From Phocaeicola vulgatus ATCC 8482 (lineage in GTDB: Bacteria > Bacteroidota > Bacteroidia > Bacteroidales > Bacteroidaceae): a DNA stretch of 64,000 nucleotides. Position 1 is the first letter of the stretch. Each line of letters begins with the position of its first letter. The stretch is from the NCBI RefSeq assembly GCF_000012825.1, contig NC_009614.1, positions 62,001-126,000 on the forward strand, in the 5' to 3' direction. The notes beneath the pieces are model-generated. The model was not told where the DNA came from. It ran no database searches and saw only the letters and a program-made list of their open reading frames with translations. Below, piece by piece: positions 1 to 7,715 of this stretch. Position numbers and translations under genes: made by a program.

Positions 1-2
1 CA

Positions 3-611
3 ATCCTTGTCCTCAAGCAGAAACGGACGGTGCTGCGCCAACTCAAGAAGCAACTTGTAGCCACACGCAACCTCAAAGGCTCGATGGAGGTCCTTCCATT
101 CTTTGACCCCAAATGCAAGAAAACCATCGAAAAGACGATTACATTTCTTGAAAAGCAAATCAAAGAGATGGAAGAGGAACTCGCTTCATTGGCACAAGGT
201 GAATACAAGAAACAGATGGACCTGCTCACCTCCATCAAAGGCATCGGTGTCACGCTGGCAGCTCCGCTTATTGTAGCCACCGGCAGATTCTCTTACTTTG
301 ATAATGCCAAGCAACTGACCCGCTACTTGGGCTTGTCACCTACTTACCAACAATCCGGTACGTCAGTCAATGTCAAAGGCCACATCAACCGAAACGGGGA
401 TTCAAGCCTCAGAAGCCAACTTTATGTAGCCGCATTCTCATCGCTCAGGTGCAATACCGAGTGTAAGGCATGTTTCGACCGTCTCAGATCTAACGGCAAG
501 CCCGGCAAGGTGGTGGTTATTGCGGTCGCCAACAAACTTGTGAGGCAAGCCTTCGCTGTCGTCACGCAAGGGAAACCCTATGTCGATGGATTCAAATCCG
601 AAAAGCCATAA
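3..611 (+). CDS. IS110-family transposase, C-terminal part (5' end outside window)
   Basis: The frame is open to the left edge, so the N-terminal DEDD catalytic half lies outside the window; about 202 residues are visible. The visible part has a helical, Lys/Glu-rich linker followed by the IS110/IS116/IS902 C-terminal domain. Recognisable pieces are the helix-hairpin-helix-like SIKGIGVTLAAPLIVATG, then LTRYLGLSP and a GHINRNGDSSLR segment leading to the region around the conserved Ser. These enzymes recombine DNA guided, in studied members, by a structured RNA from the element's non-coding end. IS110 elements lack long terminal inverted repeats, so the right boundary cannot be fixed by eye. 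A GTG at 30 could be mistaken for the start, but coding clearly continues upstream. Confidence 0.9.
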   Translation: MLVLKQKRTVLRQLKKQLVATRNLKGSMEVLPFFDPKCKKTIEKTITFLEKQIKEMEEELASLAQGEYKKQMDLLTSIKGIGVTLAAPLIVATGRFSYFDNAKQLTRYLGLSPTYQQSGTSVNVKGHINRNGDSSLRSQLYVAAFSSLRCNTECKACFDRLRSNGKPGKVVVIAVANKLVRQAFAVVTQGKPYVDGFKSEKP

Positions 612-781
612 CAGCTCCTGCGGAGGGAACGCCATGCGGCAAGGGACTGAGCACACAGCCCCGACGAGCTTTTCATGCACGATAACTTGCATGATTATGC
701 TAATTATCGTTAACCGTATTCAGTTTTTATATTATAGTTCATATTACAAAGTTTTTAAGGTAAATAACTTGTTCTTTTTCA
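612..781. other. Non-coding 3' end of the IS110-family element and junction
   Basis: These 170 bases separate the IS110 transposase stop from the stop of the convergent transporter gene. They include a 7-bp inverted repeat (ACGATAA at 679-685, TTATCGT at 704-710) enclosing a partly repeated TGCATGATTATGC. This could be part of the element's non-coding end or a terminator. I see no gene, and the element boundary is not resolvable. Confidence 0.35.
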
Positions 782-2275
782 TTAATAACCGGCCTTACTG
801 CGACGGTCAGCAAGTTCCGCCTGCATCTGTTCGTTGTATTTTTTTGTAATAGGATAGAAGCATAAGGCAGCTACTCCCATTCCAAATATCATAGCCGGAA
901 TCAGACTGGAGGAAAGTACAATCCCCCTTATAGCCGTACCGCTTTGCTCTGCCCCGATACCGGACACATACCCAAATCCTGAAAGCAGAAACCCTAGGAT
1001 GGCCCCACCGATACCCAGCCCGGCCTTCAAGGCAAAAACTACACCAGCAAACACAAAACCTGTGGCGCGACGGTAATTTTTATATTCTGAATAGTCGGCT
1101 ACATCGGCAATCATCGCCCACAACAAAGGTACAGTCGGCGCGTATGCCAGACTCTTCAGGAAATTCAATACAAACATCGTTTCCACATCCGCTTTTCCCG
1201 GAAAATAGAACAAAGCTGTAAAAATGGCAGTAAGTGAGAGGCAAACAATAAAAACGCGTTTCTTACCATAACGGTTTGCCAAAAAGCCGGACAAGAAAAT
1301 CACCCCAAAGAACTGGACAAGTGCTCCCAACATATTAAATACTCCAAATCCTACCTCGTATGCCTTATCGGAAGAATTGACTACCAGCCCGAAAGCATTC
1401 AACACAGCATACCCCGCGCTGCCATCTGTTTCCATTGCCACTAATCCCAGACGGTCAAGAAAGGCATACAATGCTCCGGCATCCACATAATTCTCAAAAT
1501 AATAGTTCATGGCACTACCCCACATGGCAAGCGTAATAAAAATGAAAAGCGTAAGTATGAACATAGCCCGCCAAGGAGCACTTCCAAATACATCCTTTAT
1601 ATCCTGAAGCGTATCTGTCTTTTGACTGGCAGGCGGCTCTATGCGCTCACGAGTTGAAAAGAAAGTAATGACCAGAAAAACGAACCCGATACAAGCGAAC
1701 AAAGAGATAGTACATAACCAGCCATGCGCTTTGTCTCCACCATCCGAAAACTTGCTTACCAAAGGGAGCGTAAGTCCCTGCACCACAAACTGGGCAATGG
1801 TAGCCGCCACAAAACGAATGGAAGTGATACTGGTACGTTCCTTTATATCACCGGACATCACTCCGCCCAAAGAAGCATACGGCGTATTGTTAAAAGAATA
1901 AAGGCTCATCAGCAAGGTATAAGACAACGTAGCATACAATGCTACCAGCCCTTTATCTTCAATGCCCGGATTATAGAAAGCCAACACATAGAAAACCATG
2001 AAAGGCAACGCAGTCCAAAGCACCCACGGACGATATTTCCCGAAACGTGTCTTGGTGCGGTCACTCAATAATCCCACTGTAGGATCGACAAAGGCATCCG
2101 TGATACGCGCCACCAACATCACCGTACCGGCAATGGCACCTTCCAGACCGAATATGTCCGTATAAAACTTTGTCTGATAAATCATCATCATCTGGAAGAC
2201 CAGATTAGCCGAGCAATCCCCCAGGCTGTAACCGATTTTCTCGGCCATCGAAACTTTTTGACTTTGTGTATTCAT
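782..2275 (-). CDS. GPH-family (MelB-like) sugar:cation symporter
   Basis: A polytopic inner-membrane carrier of about 497 residues with roughly 12 hydrophobic segments, of the glycoside-pentoside-hexuronide:cation symporter family. The N-terminus EKIGYSLGDCSANLVFQ and the loop LLSDRTKTRFGKYRPW are typical of the family, which takes up sugars or glycosides with Na+ or H+. The start at 2275 (MNTQSQKVSMAEK) is preferred because the in-frame ATG at 2320 only adds 15 residues unlike the family. A -7-like box TACTTTTG lies upstream at 2414-2421 on this strand. The substrate cannot be read from sequence. The GH16 hydrolase gene upstream points the same way but is separated by a strong hairpin, so co-transcription is doubtful. 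Confidence 0.9.
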   Translation of the reverse strand: MNTQSQKVSMAEKIGYSLGDCSANLVFQMMMIYQTKFYTDIFGLEGAIAGTVMLVARITDAFVDPTVGLLSDRTKTRFGKYRPWVLWTALPFMVFYVLAFYNPGIEDKGLVALYATLSYTLLMSLYSFNNTPYASLGGVMSGDIKERTSITSIRFVAATIAQFVVQGLTLPLVSKFSDGGDKAHGWLCTISLFACIGFVFLVITFFSTRERIEPPASQKTDTLQDIKDVFGSAPWRAMFILTLFIFITLAMWGSAMNYYFENYVDAGALYAFLDRLGLVAMETDGSAGYAVLNAFGLVVNSSDKAYEVGFGVFNMLGALVQFFGVIFLSGFLANRYGKKRVFIVCLSLTAIFTALFYFPGKADVETMFVLNFLKSLAYAPTVPLLWAMIADVADYSEYKNYRRATGFVFAGVVFALKAGLGIGGAILGFLLSGFGYVSGIGAEQSGTAIRGIVLSSSLIPAMIFGMGVAALCFYPITKKYNEQMQAELADRRSKAGY

Positions 2276-2413
2276 GGTTATTACATTAAAATATCTTCCA
2301 TAAAAAGTAATTCCATCCATTGGCTAGAATTACTTTACGCCTATTGAAAACAAAAATGAGCTAAACAAAATGTTGTCCCTGCTCCAATCTTTAGAATCTT
2401 ATTCCAGACGAAA

Positions 2414-2421
2414 CAAAAGTA
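2414..2421 (-). promoter_or_regulatory. Candidate -7 box (TACTTTTG) for the GPH symporter
   Basis: TACTTTTG fits the Bacteroides -7 consensus TAnnTTTG on the minus strand, about 140 bases before the preferred start codon. A convincing -33 element is not visible, so this is a candidate only. Confidence 0.4.
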
Positions 2422-2550
2422 CACAAAGCTTTATGATTCCTGTAATCACAATGATACACGCATCTTTACAGGCAGAACAGACGTGCTCCGCCTGTAACAT
2501 TTTTCTTTGATGATGTTACATCAAGGTCTATTTACCTGATAATTAAACAG

Positions 2551-2586
2551 AACGGGGGGCTGCCCAACATTGAACAGCCCCCCGTT
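2551..2586 (-). terminator. Hairpin terminator after the GH16 gene
   Basis: AACGGGGGGCTG (2551-2562) pairs perfectly with CAGCCCCCCGTT (2575-2586), a 12-bp GC-rich stem with a 12-nt loop. It lies 16 bases beyond the GH16 stop codon. Only a weak T-rich stretch (CTGTTTAATT) follows on the minus strand. Confidence 0.75.
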
Positions 2587-2602
2587 TCCCGACAAACAGC
2601 AT

Positions 2603-3394
2603 TCAGCGTTTCTCGTAATACTTCACCCAGTCCACCCACATTTCCACAGGCAACTCTTTCGGATCCACAGCACCAACCCATGAGCCACCCAACTGCATAT
2701 CTATCAATAAATAGTAAGGTTGATAGAAAGGGAACTGCCCTTCCTTGTCCGTATCAATGCGCGGATAAGTATAGGTATGACGATGATTGACAGCAAACAC
2801 CAGACTATCCGGATAAATATCTACCGAATAGATATTGTATTCCTCAGGATTTATCTTATTGATGCCTCCGTGAGGCGGATTATCCTTTATACCTAATATA
2901 TGCGTATAATATGAATGAGTAGTCTGATAAGCAATACGATCATGGTTCAACCGTTCCATAATATCAATCTCTCCTCCTTTGGGCCACTCCGCTTTTTCGG
3001 GAAGCATCCATATAGCCGGCCATGCCCCCTTAGCGGCTTGCAATCTGGCACATACTTCTACTCTTCCGCCCGTAAACAGTTTCTTTCCTTTGGTATATAC
3101 ACCACCGGTCAGATAAGGAGCCGTATCATTTTTCTGAGTATGATTGGCTATTCCACGAAGTATCAGATTCCCATCCTGCATAGCATAACATGAATCATAA
3201 TAAGACATATAGTTGTTCCAATCGGATGTTCCGCGAGGTATCTTAGTCCATACCGATTCGTCAAAACTGTTTTTTTGATCAAAGTCCTCCACCCATACCA
3301 GCTTCCATTCTTTACTTTTAACCGATGTCTTACAAGCACTCATCAAACAAACCAGCCCCATGCAGGCCCAAACAAATAAAAGGCTTTTTCTCAT
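2603..3394 (-). CDS. GH16-family beta-glucanase-type lipoprotein
   Basis: Predicted surface or periplasmic lipoprotein of 263 residues with a GH16 catalytic domain. The signal ends in the lipobox LMSAC (Cys21). The GH16 signature GEIDIME (residues 141-147) supplies the nucleophile Glu142, Asp144 and acid/base Glu147. WAYLLIDMQLGG-like strands and a final EMWVDWVKYYEK strand complete the jelly roll. Family members cleave beta-1,3/1,4-glucans or galactans; the substrate here is unknown. The start at 3394 (MRKSLLF) gives a normal signal peptide. The longer in-frame start at 3436 lies inside the neighbouring insertion element and cannot be native. That element begins 9 bases upstream of the ATG, so this gene has been separated from its original leader. 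Confidence 0.92.
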   Translation of the reverse strand: MRKSLLFVWACMGLVCLMSACKTSVKSKEWKLVWVEDFDQKNSFDESVWTKIPRGTSDWNNYMSYYDSCYAMQDGNLILRGIANHTQKNDTAPYLTGGVYTKGKKLFTGGRVEVCARLQAAKGAWPAIWMLPEKAEWPKGGEIDIMERLNHDRIAYQTTHSYYTHILGIKDNPPHGGINKINPEEYNIYSVDIYPDSLVFAVNHRHTYTYPRIDTDKEGQFPFYQPYYLLIDMQLGGSWVGAVDPKELPVEMWVDWVKYYEKR

Positions 3395-3396
3395 AG

Positions 3397-3402
3397 TATT
3401 TA
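3397..3402. repeat. Left target-site duplication TATTTA of the IS982-family element
   Basis: TATTTA at 3397-3402 is repeated at 4435-4440, directly outside the two terminal inverted repeats. Six bases is within the range reported for IS982-family insertions. Confidence 0.75.
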
Positions 3403-4434
3403 ACGTGAGTTCGAAATAAGAATAAATATATTTCACTTATAATTAGAAACATAGCGATAAAAGTATTAAATTTATAGTGCTGAATTATAACATTTAAACG
3501 ATTACCACTATGTTTCCAGAGTCTAAAGTTACAGAGATTTATTGTATGGCCGATGATTTTTGCAAGGAATTTACATTGCAACAGGAAAAATATATGATTA
3601 AGGATATGAAGACCATGCATCGTAACAAACCCAACCGTATGAGTGATGCAGAGATTATGGTTATTCTAATCCTGTTTCACTCCGGTGGTTTCCGTTGTTT
3701 CAAGCATTACTACAAGGAGTATGTCTGTAAACATCTGAAACACCTTTTTCCTCGTCAGGTTTCTTATAACCGTTTTGTGGAACTGGAGAAGGAAGTATTG
3801 CTTCCCATGACCATATTCATCAAAAGAGTACTGCTGGGAACTTGTACCGGCATCAGTTTCGTTGATTCCACTCCCTTATGTGTATGTCGTAACCAAAGAA
3901 TCTTGATTCATAAGACATTTGAAGGGCTTGCCGAGCGTGGAAGATGTTCTATGGGATGGTTCTTCGGATTCAAGCTGCATCTGATAATCAATGACAAGGG
4001 TGAAATCCTCAATTTCATGTTCACGCCTGGAAACGTGGATGACCGGGAACCGTTGAAACAGGGTAGGTTTCTGGAAAACATCAAAGGAAAACTATGTGCA
4101 GACAAGGGATATATAGGTCAGGCTCTGTTTGAAAACCTTTTCCTTAATGGCATACAACTTGTTACTAAAGTTAAAAATAATATGAGGAACTCACTGATGA
4201 GTATTGCCGACAAGATTTTGCTAAGAAAAAGAGCCTTGATTGAAACGGTCAATGACGAACTGAAGAACATCGCACAGATTGAACACTCAAGACATCGTTC
4301 ATTCAGTAACTTTATAGCCAACTCCTTGTCGGCTATCGCGGCATACTGCTTTTTTGAAAAGAAGCCCGCCATTGACGTAAAGTTTGTCAATGACGGACAA
4401 CTTGCTATTTTTTGATTTTATTTCGAACTCACGT
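3403..4434 (+). mobile_element. Complete IS982-family insertion sequence (1032 bp)
   Basis: The element has perfect 17-bp terminal inverted repeats: ACGTGAGTTCGAAATAA at 3403-3419 and its complement at 4418-4434. It is flanked by TATTTA duplications and carries one intact transposase gene. Joining the flanks recreates a short glmM-to-GH16 intergenic region of about 90 bp. Intact ends, duplication and gene suggest a recent and possibly still active insertion. It lies in the leader of the GH16 gene. Confidence 0.88.
3510..4415 (+). CDS. IS982-family transposase
   Basis: A DDE transposase of 301 residues and full family length. The DDE core is visible as FVDSTPLCVC (first Asp), the segment GFKLHLIINDKGEILNFMFTPGNVDDREP, LCADKGYIGQ (second Asp) and RALIETVNDELKNIAQIEHSRHRS with the late Glu. 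The N-terminus has the helical MSDAEIMVILILFHSGGFRCFKHYY-type region of IS982 relatives. The gene fills the element almost from end to end. No frameshift or missing catalytic residue is apparent, so the enzyme is probably functional. Confidence 0.93.
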   Translation: MFPESKVTEIYCMADDFCKEFTLQQEKYMIKDMKTMHRNKPNRMSDAEIMVILILFHSGGFRCFKHYYKEYVCKHLKHLFPRQVSYNRFVELEKEVLLPMTIFIKRVLLGTCTGISFVDSTPLCVCRNQRILIHKTFEGLAERGRCSMGWFFGFKLHLIINDKGEILNFMFTPGNVDDREPLKQGRFLENIKGKLCADKGYIGQALFENLFLNGIQLVTKVKNNMRNSLMSIADKILLRKRALIETVNDELKNIAQIEHSRHRSFSNFIANSLSAIAAYCFFEKKPAIDVKFVNDGQLAIF

Positions 4435-4440
4435 TATTTA
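4435..4440. repeat. Right target-site duplication TATTTA
   Basis: Copy of the 6-bp duplication at 3397-3402, immediately after the right terminal inverted repeat. Confidence 0.75.
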
Positions 4441-4453
4441 TTTCTATCTGATT

Positions 4454-4500
4454 AAAAAACAATGCCGTATCAAACGAAATATAATCTCATTCAATACGGC
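4454..4500 (-). terminator. Intrinsic terminator of the glmM operon
   Basis: On the minus strand GCCGTAT (4500-4494) pairs with ATACGGC (4470-4464), and the stem is followed by ATTGTTTTTT. It lies 22 bases after the glmM stop. The IS982-family element inserted just beyond it. Confidence 0.7.
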
Positions 4501-4522
4501 TAATTATCTATTAATAATGTAT

Positions 4523-5911
4523 TTATTTCGCCAGGCTATAAACCACATCCATTATCTTCTGGCCTATTTCATCTGCCGCCTCCATGGTTGCAGCCTCAGA
4601 ATACACACGGATAATAGGTTCGGTATTACTCTTACGCAAATGTACCCACTTGTCCGGGAAATCTATTTTCACACCGTCTATGTCGTTTATCTCTTCATCC
4701 TTATACAGTTCCTTCACCTTGGCCAGAATAGCGTCCACATCCGTTTCCGGAGTCAGATCAATGCGATTCTTGGCAATGAAATAAGGAGGATAAGTAGCAC
4801 GCAGTTCACTGACTTTCTTCCCTTCATGCGCCAAATGGCTCAGGAATAAAGCAATTCCCACCAATGCATCACGTCCGTAATGACTTTCAGGATAGATTAC
4901 TCCACCATTTCCTTCACCTCCAATCACAGCATGAGTCGCTTTCATCTTGGTAACCACATTCACTTCCCCTACAGCCGAAGCATTGTATTCACAGCCATAT
5001 TTACGGGTCACATCGCGCAAAGCACGGGTAGAACTCAAGTTAGAAACGGTATTTCCGGGAGTATGTTTCAATACATAGTCTGCCACGGTCACCAATGTAT
5101 ATTCTTCGCCATACATTTTTCCATCCTCACAGATCATAGCCAGACGGTCAACATCCGGGTCTACAACGAAAGCCACGTCACAACCGCCTTTGGCCATCAA
5201 TCCCATAATGTCCCCCAGGTTCTTTTCCAAAGGTTCCGGGTTATGCTGAAAATCACCGGTCGCTTCACAATAAAGCTTTTCTACATGCTTCACTCCCAAC
5301 CTTTCCAACAATTCAGGAAGAATAATACCGCCAACTGAATTAACGCAATCTATAGCTACACGGAAATTGGCCTTACGGATAGCATCCACGTCTACCAGTT
5401 TCAAAGCCAAAACACTATCTATATGTTTCTGATTGTAGGTATTGTCTTCGCGATAACTTCCGATGTGGTCTATATCGGCAAACTCAAACGCTTCCGCTTC
5501 TGCTATACGCAGCACTTCATTTCCTTCTTCCTTATTCAGGAATTCTCCATGCTCATTCAGCAACTTCAAAGCGTTCCATTGTCTGGGATTGTGGCTGGCA
5601 GTCAAAATAATGCCACCGCACGCTCCTTCCATGGTTACAGCCAGTTCTGTAGTCGGTGTAGATGCCAGTCCGATATTCACCACATCAAACCCCATTCCCA
5701 TTAAAGTACCGCATACCACGTTCTTCACCATCTCACCGGAGATACGTGCGTCACGTCCTACTACAATTTTATTACTCTTTACTGTGGTTGTTTTACGTAT
5801 CAGCGTTGCATAAGCTGATGTAAATTTCACTATATCCAGCGGGTTCAAACCTTCCCCCACGTGCCCACCAATGGTTCCACGAATTCCGGATATTGATTTA
5901 ATTAATGTCAT
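4523..5911 (-). CDS. glmM: Phosphoglucosamine mutase
   Basis: A 462-residue alpha-D-phosphohexomutase with all family motifs. The phosphoserine loop TASHNP is at 104-109 (Ser106), the metal loop DPDVDR at 251-256, the sugar-specificity loop GEGNGG at 332-337 and the phosphate-binding RKSNTEP at 426-432. GlmM converts glucosamine-6-phosphate to glucosamine-1-phosphate for UDP-GlcNAc and peptidoglycan synthesis. Phosphomannomutase is an alternative within the family, though GEGNGG and the context favour GlmM. The start overlaps the stop of the upstream DUF4827 gene by 4 bases, indicating translational coupling. Confidence 0.88.
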   Translation of the reverse strand: MTLIKSISGIRGTIGGHVGEGLNPLDIVKFTSAYATLIRKTTTVKSNKIVVGRDARISGEMVKNVVCGTLMGMGFDVVNIGLASTPTTELAVTMEGACGGIILTASHNPRQWNALKLLNEHGEFLNKEEGNEVLRIAEAEAFEFADIDHIGSYREDNTYNQKHIDSVLALKLVDVDAIRKANFRVAIDCVNSVGGIILPELLERLGVKHVEKLYCEATGDFQHNPEPLEKNLGDIMGLMAKGGCDVAFVVDPDVDRLAMICEDGKMYGEEYTLVTVADYVLKHTPGNTVSNLSSTRALRDVTRKYGCEYNASAVGEVNVVTKMKATHAVIGGEGNGGVIYPESHYGRDALVGIALFLSHLAHEGKKVSELRATYPPYFIAKNRIDLTPETDVDAILAKVKELYKDEEINDIDGVKIDFPDKWVHLRKSNTEPIIRVYSEAATMEAADEIGQKIMDVVYSLAK

Positions 5912-6543
5912 CGTGCTAATTGATAAGTTATTTCATAGTAACAAGGATAGACAGAAGCAGAAGCGTCAGACTGTCCTTCACTGTGAGGTACAATCAGTCT
6001 GATCTTAGAACGACCGGAAATCTCCCTGCCGACCTTTATGTAATTGAATGGAATCAACCATCCTGAAGGTACATAAGGTGTACCCCAAACTGTATACATT
6101 ATACCGGAGGTGAATGTAGCTGAAAAAGATTTTCCGCTTTTTGTCAGCATCATAGCATCCGGATAAACCATTTGAGAATTCCCATAGTCTGTATTCCAAG
6201 ACAAAGAATCTATTCCATCCGAAGTAATCTGTTCCTCCACATACCGGACCAGAATCTCATAACGACCGTCTTTCAAACGCTCTCCGTTTCCCTCTTCCAC
6301 AATCTGCATATAAACACCTGTTTCCGAGAAAAGGACAAACTGGTTTTCATCCACATTGGTCGTAGAATCCTGTTCCTGGAACTGTTCAAAGCTGATCACA
6401 TTGATATCTTCCCGTTCAATAAATCGTTTGATAGCTTCTCTCTCTTCTTCTTTCATTTCAGCATAGGTCTTTCCATTATTGCAAGACTGGAAGACCAGCC
6501 CTAAAAGAAACACAGATGCGAACAATATACCTAATTTCTTCAT
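5908..6543 (-). CDS. DUF4827-type lipoprotein coupled to glmM
   Basis: A 211-residue predicted lipoprotein with the signal MKKLGILFASVFLLGLVFQS ending in Cys21. The mature part begins with a charged helix (AEMKEEEREAIKRFIERED) followed by a beta-rich domain with repeated aromatic residues. I recognise it as the Bacteroidales DUF4827 family; its fold faintly recalls FKBP-type prolyl isomerases, but no catalytic claim can be made. The stop overlaps the glmM start by 4 bases, so the two are translated together. Function unknown. Confidence 0.8.
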   Translation of the reverse strand: MKKLGILFASVFLLGLVFQSCNNGKTYAEMKEEEREAIKRFIEREDINVISFEQFQEQDSTTNVDENQFVLFSETGVYMQIVEEGNGERLKDGRYEILVRYVEEQITSDGIDSLSWNTDYGNSQMVYPDAMMLTKSGKSFSATFTSGIMYTVWGTPYVPSGWLIPFNYIKVGREISGRSKIRLIVPHSEGQSDASASVYPCYYEITYQLAR

Positions 6544-6625
6544 TCTAAGTTCTGTTATTTTCGGGCAAAATTAATAAATAAGCCCCTAACTTTTATATTG
6601 TTTGTATGCAATTATACTAAAATAA

Positions 6626-7672
6626 CTATTTTTTTGCCAGAAGCAGTTCCTCGTACTTCACCAAAGCCTGTTTAAACAGGTCGATGGCTTCATCCATTGT
6701 TCCATAAAACTCCCCACCGGATGCATTCAGATGACCACCTCCATTAAAAAACTCGGCAGCCACTTTATTACAAGGGAAAGCACCTACAGAACGCAGAGAT
6801 ACCTTTATCATATTCTTTTCCGTATCCTCACGCAAGAATACGGAGAAAATAATATTCTTTATGGAAAGTGGAATATTCACAAACCCTTCCGTATCTCCTT
6901 TTACATACTGGAATTTACTTTGCTCCTCTTTTGTCAGCCAAACCAATGCCGAATTGAACTGAGGAAATACTTGCATCTTGTCGTACAGCACATATCCCAT
7001 CAGGCGTAAACGCCCTTCAGAATACGTATTATAAACTTTACGATAAATCTCATCCTTATCAATGCCTTTCGAAAGCAGTTCGCTGATAATGAAATAAATC
7101 TCACGGTCATTAGAATTATAAGTAAAGCCACCTGTATCGGTCATCATCCCCGTATAAATACATTCAGCACCTTCCTTGGTGATATCCTCAAAATACCCCA
7201 GACGGCATATCAACCGGAAAACCAATTCCGATGTAGAAGATATTTCAGGATGAGAAATAATGATTCTACAAAAGGCTTCCGGATTAAGGTGATGGTCAAT
7301 CATCATTTTGCGTGCCGGCGACTGAGCCACAGCATCCGCCATCGCATCAATACGAGACAATGCATTGAAATCCAGACAGCAGATCACATCCGCCTCATTC
7401 AGCAGCTTATTGGCAAATTCAGTATATTTATCGTACCGGATTATATCCTTGGCTCCCGGCATCCATCTCAGAAAATCCGGAAAAGCATTGGGAACAATGA
7501 CATTCACCGTCTTTTCCTGTGATTCCAAAAAATGCCATAATCCTAACGAGGAGCCAATGGCATCACCATCCGGTGACACATGGGTAACAATAACTATTTT
7601 ATCAGCTCTTTCAAACCATTTTTCGGCATGGTCTATATTAGCCTGTGCAATTACTTTTGATAACATATTCAA
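6626..7672 (-). CDS. nrnA: DHH/DHHA1 nanoRNase / pAp phosphatase
   Basis: A 348-residue cytoplasmic DHH-family phosphoesterase. Motif I is HVSPDGDAIGSS (His31, Asp35, Asp37), motif II has Asp101 in CLDFNALSRID, and the DHH signature is MIDHHLNP (residues 124-131). The C-terminal DHHA1 domain ends in the nucleic-acid-binding loop GGGHLNASGG. NrnA-type enzymes degrade two- to five-nucleotide RNAs and dephosphorylate pAp. The gene follows comEC by 43 bases on the same strand. An alternative start two codons later is possible. Confidence 0.9.
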   Translation of the reverse strand: MNMLSKVIAQANIDHAEKWFERADKIVIVTHVSPDGDAIGSSLGLWHFLESQEKTVNVIVPNAFPDFLRWMPGAKDIIRYDKYTEFANKLLNEADVICCLDFNALSRIDAMADAVAQSPARKMMIDHHLNPEAFCRIIISHPEISSTSELVFRLICRLGYFEDITKEGAECIYTGMMTDTGGFTYNSNDREIYFIISELLSKGIDKDEIYRKVYNTYSEGRLRLMGYVLYDKMQVFPQFNSALVWLTKEEQSKFQYVKGDTEGFVNIPLSIKNIIFSVFLREDTEKNMIKVSLRSVGAFPCNKVAAEFFNGGGHLNASGGEFYGTMDEAIDLFKQALVKYEELLLAKK

Positions 7673-7715
7673 TCTTTTTCTTTTGAAATGGCAAATTTAC
7701 AAATTAATTCTTTAT

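Larger units (their letters stand above)
2276..2602. other. Intergenic region with transporter leader and GH16 terminator
   Basis: This 327-bp gap contains the minus-strand -7-like box at 2414-2421 that probably drives the symporter, giving an untranslated leader of about 130 nt. It also contains the strong hairpin at 2551-2586 behind the GH16 gene. I see no convincing small gene in it. Confidence 0.5.

Noticed and set aside
3395..3436. N-terminal extension of the GH16 protein
   Set aside because: Those codons lie mostly in the insertion element; the native signal peptide starts at 3394.
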